15,548 nucleotides of DNA, taken from contig JAAZAH010000070.1 of assembly GCA_012514415.1 (NCBI GenBank), forward strand, positions 1 through 15,548, written 5' to 3'. The notes under the pieces were generated by a model. It ran no database searches, was not told the DNA's origin, and was given only the letters and a program-made list of their open reading frames with translations. The translations under genes were made by a program, and so were the position numbers. This document shows positions 13,315 to 15,548 of the stretch, in pieces. The number at the start of each line of letters is the position of its first letter. Positions within the stretch are counted from its first letter, which is position 1. The DNA is from Sandaracinaceae bacterium (GTDB lineage: Bacteria > Myxococcota_A > Polyangia > Polyangiales > Houyiibacteriaceae).

Positions 13315-14502
13315 ATGAGCAGAGTCCTTATTATCGGTGCGGGCGGTGTGGGTAATGTCGTGGCGCATAAATGCGCACAAAACCCCGAGGTCTTTACGGA
13401 TATCTTCCTCGCGAGCCGGACGCTCTCGCGCTGCGAGAAGATCCAAGCGAGCGTCCTCGACAAGACGGGCCGCACCATCGACATCCGCCAAGTCGACGCG
13501 GACAACATCAACGAGACCACGAAGCTCCTCAAGGAGATCAAACCCGACATTCTCATCAACGTCGCGCTCCCTTATCAAGACCTCGCGCTGATGGAGGCAT
13601 GCCTCAATGCGGGCGTCGATTATCTCGACACCGCGAACTACGAGCCGCCCGATGAGGCGAAGTTCGAGTACAAATGGCAGTGGGCGTATCGCGAGCGCTT
13701 CGAGCAGGCGAATCTCATGGCGCTGCTCGGCTCGGGCTTCGATCCGGGCGTTACGAATGTTTTTTGTGCCTACGCCCAAAAGGAGCTCTTCGACGAAATC
13801 GATACGATCGATATCCTCGACTGCAACGGCGGCAGCCACGGCCATCCCTTCGCAACGAATTTCAACCCTGAGATCAACATCCGCGAGATCACCCAACCCG
13901 GGCGGTATTGGGAAAACGGCGAGTGGATCACGACCCAGCCGCTCGAGCATTCGCTCGAATTCGATTTCCCCGGTGTTGGAAAGCGGAAGGCCTATCTGCT
14001 TTATCATGAGGAGCTCGAGAGCCTCGTTCTCCACATCAAGGGGCTCAAGCGTATCCGCTTCTTCATGACGTTTGGCGAGGAATACCTCACGCACCTTCGC
14101 GTGCTCCAGAACGTGGGCATGACGAGCATCGAGCCCGTCGAATTCGAGGGGCAGCAGATCGTTCCCATCCAATTCCTCAAAGCGCTTCTCCCCGATCCTT
14201 CGACGCTTGGCGAAAACTATACGGGCAAGACGAGCATCGGCTGTCTCGTGAGCGGACGTAAGGACGGGAAGGAAAAGCGCGTCTTCATCTACAACGTCTG
14301 CGATCACGCCGAGAGCTATAAAGAGGTGGGCGCACAGGCGGTGAGCTATACGACGGGTGTTCCGGCAGTCGTTGGCGCGACCATGATGCTCAAGGGCATC
14401 TGGAAGCGCCCCGGTGTTCACCACATGGAAGAGTTCGATCCGAACCCCTTCCTCGAAGAGCTCGCCAAGCGCGGGCTTCCCTGGCACGTCGAAGAGCGCT
14501 GA
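13315..14502 (+). CDS. Carboxynorspermidine dehydrogenase (saccharopine dehydrogenase-like)
   Basis: This enzyme reductively condenses aspartate-semialdehyde with putrescine or 1,3-diaminopropane using NAD(P)H, giving carboxyspermidine or carboxynorspermidine. It has 395 residues, normal for this family. The N-terminal Rossmann motif is VLIIGAGGVG (4-13); the saccharopine-dehydrogenase-type core includes INVALPYQDLALMEACLNAGVDYLDTANYE (the Asp-Thr-Ala-Asn-Tyr-Glu motif), GSGFDPGVTNVFCAYA, LDCNGGSHGHPFATNFNPEINIRE and the C-terminal SYTTGVPAVVGATMML. These are characteristic of CANSDH rather than lysine-pathway saccharopine dehydrogenase. The ATG at 13315 has a strong Shine-Dalgarno, GGGAGGG, six bases upstream. 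The stop is directly followed by the ATG of nspC, so the two enzymes of the pathway are encoded back to back. Confidence 0.95.
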   Translation: MSRVLIIGAGGVGNVVAHKCAQNPEVFTDIFLASRTLSRCEKIQASVLDKTGRTIDIRQVDADNINETTKLLKEIKPDILINVALPYQDLALMEACLNAGVDYLDTANYEPPDEAKFEYKWQWAYRERFEQANLMALLGSGFDPGVTNVFCAYAQKELFDEIDTIDILDCNGGSHGHPFATNFNPEINIREITQPGRYWENGEWITTQPLEHSLEFDFPGVGKRKAYLLYHEELESLVLHIKGLKRIRFFMTFGEEYLTHLRVLQNVGMTSIEPVEFEGQQIVPIQFLKALLPDPSTLGENYTGKTSIGCLVSGRKDGKEKRVFIYNVCDHAESYKEVGAQAVSYTTGVPAVVGATMMLKGIWKRPGVHHMEEFDPNPFLEELAKRGLPWHVEER

Positions 14503-15548
14503 ATGCACGGCATCGATGCGGCGAAGATCGAGCAAACCCCGGCGTTCGTTGTCAGCCGGGGCGCGCTCGAGCGAAACCTCAAGCGCCTCAAGCGCGTCCA
14601 AGACGAGGCGGGCTGTAAAATCATCCTCGCCCTCAAAGGCTTTGCGCTCTTTGGGCTCGCCGACACCATCCGAGAATATCTTCCCGGCGTTGCAGCCAGC
14701 GGGCTCCACGAAGCGCGGCTCGGGAAGGAGGAGTTCGGCGGCGAGGTGCACACCTATTCGGCGGCATTTTCAGAGCGCGATTTCGTCGAGACGCTCGCTT
14801 TCTCCGATACTGTCATTCTGAATAGCTTTGAGCAGCTCGAGCGTCTGCGTCCACTTTATGTTCGCTACATCCAAGAATCTGGCCGAAAGGTGGAGCTCGG
14901 GCTTCGGGTGAATCCGCAGTATAGCGAGGTCGAGGTCGAGCTCTACGATCCCTGCTCCCCAGGGAGCCGACTGGGCATCCCGCACTCGGCCTTCCAAGCG
15001 GCACTCGCGAATGAAGGCGCGCTCGATGGCGTCACGGGCCTTCATTTTCACGCCCTTTGCGAACAGGGGGCGGACGTCCTCGAGCGCACGCTCGAGAAGG
15101 TCGAGGAGCGATTTGGCGACATCATTCGCCGAATGAAATGGGTCAATTTCGGAGGCGGGCATCACATCACCCGTGAGGATTACGATGTGGAGCGGTTGAT
15201 CCGGATCATCCGAGGGTTTCGGGAGCGCTTTGGCGTCGAGGTGATCCTCGAGCCGGGCGAGGCGATCGCGCTTGGTACCGGGGTGCTTGTCGCCTCCGTT
15301 CTCGATACACCGCGCACGGAGATTCCGACGGCCATCCTCGACACATCGATCACCTGCCATATGCCCGATTGCCTCGAGATGCCCTATCGACCCGAGATTG
15401 TGGGCGCGGGGATGCCGGGCGAAAAGCCACATACCTATCGGCTCGGAGGCCTCAGCTGTCTCGCGGGGGATGTGGCGGGCGATTATTCGTTCGATGCGCC
15501 GCTCGAGCCCGGGCAGCGGCTCGTCTTCCTCGATATGGCGCATTATAC
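14503..15548 (+). CDS. nspC: Carboxynorspermidine decarboxylase, 3' truncated
   Basis: This PLP-dependent fold-III decarboxylase converts carboxynorspermidine or carboxyspermidine to norspermidine or spermidine. The frame is open from the ATG at 14503 to the right edge: 348 codons of a protein usually near 380. Lys45 in LALKGF is the PLP lysine. Family landmarks are the ASGLHEARLG segment, GLHFHALCEQ, FGGGHHITREDYD (~206-218), LEPGEA, CHMPDCLEMPYRPE (~285-298) and SCLAGDVAGDY, where Cys and Asp contribute to the active site across the dimer. The ATG follows the dehydrogenase TGA with no gap, so translation is coupled and the two enzymes make the alternative spermidine route that does not use S-adenosylmethionine decarboxylase. 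Whether the product is spermidine or norspermidine depends on the diamine available and cannot be read from the sequence. Confidence 0.95.
   Translation, partial: MHGIDAAKIEQTPAFVVSRGALERNLKRLKRVQDEAGCKIILALKGFALFGLADTIREYLPGVAASGLHEARLGKEEFGGEVHTYSAAFSERDFVETLAFSDTVILNSFEQLERLRPLYVRYIQESGRKVELGLRVNPQYSEVEVELYDPCSPGSRLGIPHSAFQAALANEGALDGVTGLHFHALCEQGADVLERTLEKVEERFGDIIRRMKWVNFGGGHHITREDYDVERLIRIIRGFRERFGVEVILEPGEAIALGTGVLVASVLDTPRTEIPTAILDTSITCHMPDCLEMPYRPEIVGAGMPGEKPHTYRLGGLSCLAGDVAGDYSFDAPLEPGQRLVFLDMAHY

Noticed and set aside
13270..14751. Long minus-strand open frame (493 codons) across the polyamine genes
   Set aside because: It lies opposite CANSDH and the nspC start, both with full family motifs. 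Codon bias in this GC-rich DNA keeps the complementary frame open, and the translation shows no domain pattern.

Overview
The window is GC-rich bacterial chromosome with dense gene packing. Several features together suggest a Myxococcota/Bradymonadales-type deltaproteobacterial lineage: eight-cysteine tandem repeats on a secreted-type protein, a DUF5924/DUF2914-like membrane protein, an HTTM (vitamin-K carboxylase-like) protein, a cNMP-binding/CPBP fusion and the carboxyspermidine polyamine route. That assignment is inference from gene content; no rRNA or other phylogenetic marker is present. I see no tRNA, CRISPR array, transposase, integrase or phage gene, so this looks like stable chromosomal sequence rather than an island.

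Layout, left to right. (1) 1-733 (+) is the C-terminal end of a protein with four cysteine-rich repeats. (2) 990-1409 (-) is a small glycine-rich RRM RNA-binding protein with its terminator at 796-829. (3) After a 395-base non-coding gap, 1805-3327 (+) is a translationally coupled pair: a multi-pass DUF5924/DUF2914-like protein and a small exported PEGA-like protein. (4) 3324-4316 (-) is an adenosine-kinase-like PfkB sugar kinase whose stop codon interlocks with the preceding gene. (5) 4431-8238 (+) is a tight three-gene operon: a membrane-anchored protein with an alpha/alpha-toroid-like domain, a small single-anchor protein and an HTTM protein. (6) 8221-8835 (-) is a small membrane protein, convergent with and overlapping the HTTM gene. 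(7) 8942-11291 (-) is a two-gene unit: a FadD3-family acyl-CoA ligase and an SDR that lacks the catalytic tyrosine. A perfect palindrome sits in the presumed promoter. (8) 11417-11806 (-) is a small STAS-like protein that may be expressed from a leaderless transcript. (9) 11940-13148 (-) is a cyclic-nucleotide-binding domain fused to a CPBP intramembrane protease-like domain. (10) 13315 to the right edge (+) holds carboxynorspermidine dehydrogenase and the 3'-truncated nspC, adjacent and forming the alternative spermidine/norspermidine pathway.

The strongest candidate for something undescribed is the toroid/anchor/HTTM operon. Its HTTM member keeps a His and a Lys at the positions of the catalytic H160 and K218 of human gamma-glutamyl carboxylase (alignment from memory), so it could be an active epoxidase/carboxylase-type enzyme rather than a structural relic. 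Next are the CNBD-CPBP fusion, in which both the ligand-binding Glu and the first protease Glu are substituted, and the SDR with a Ser in place of the catalytic Tyr.
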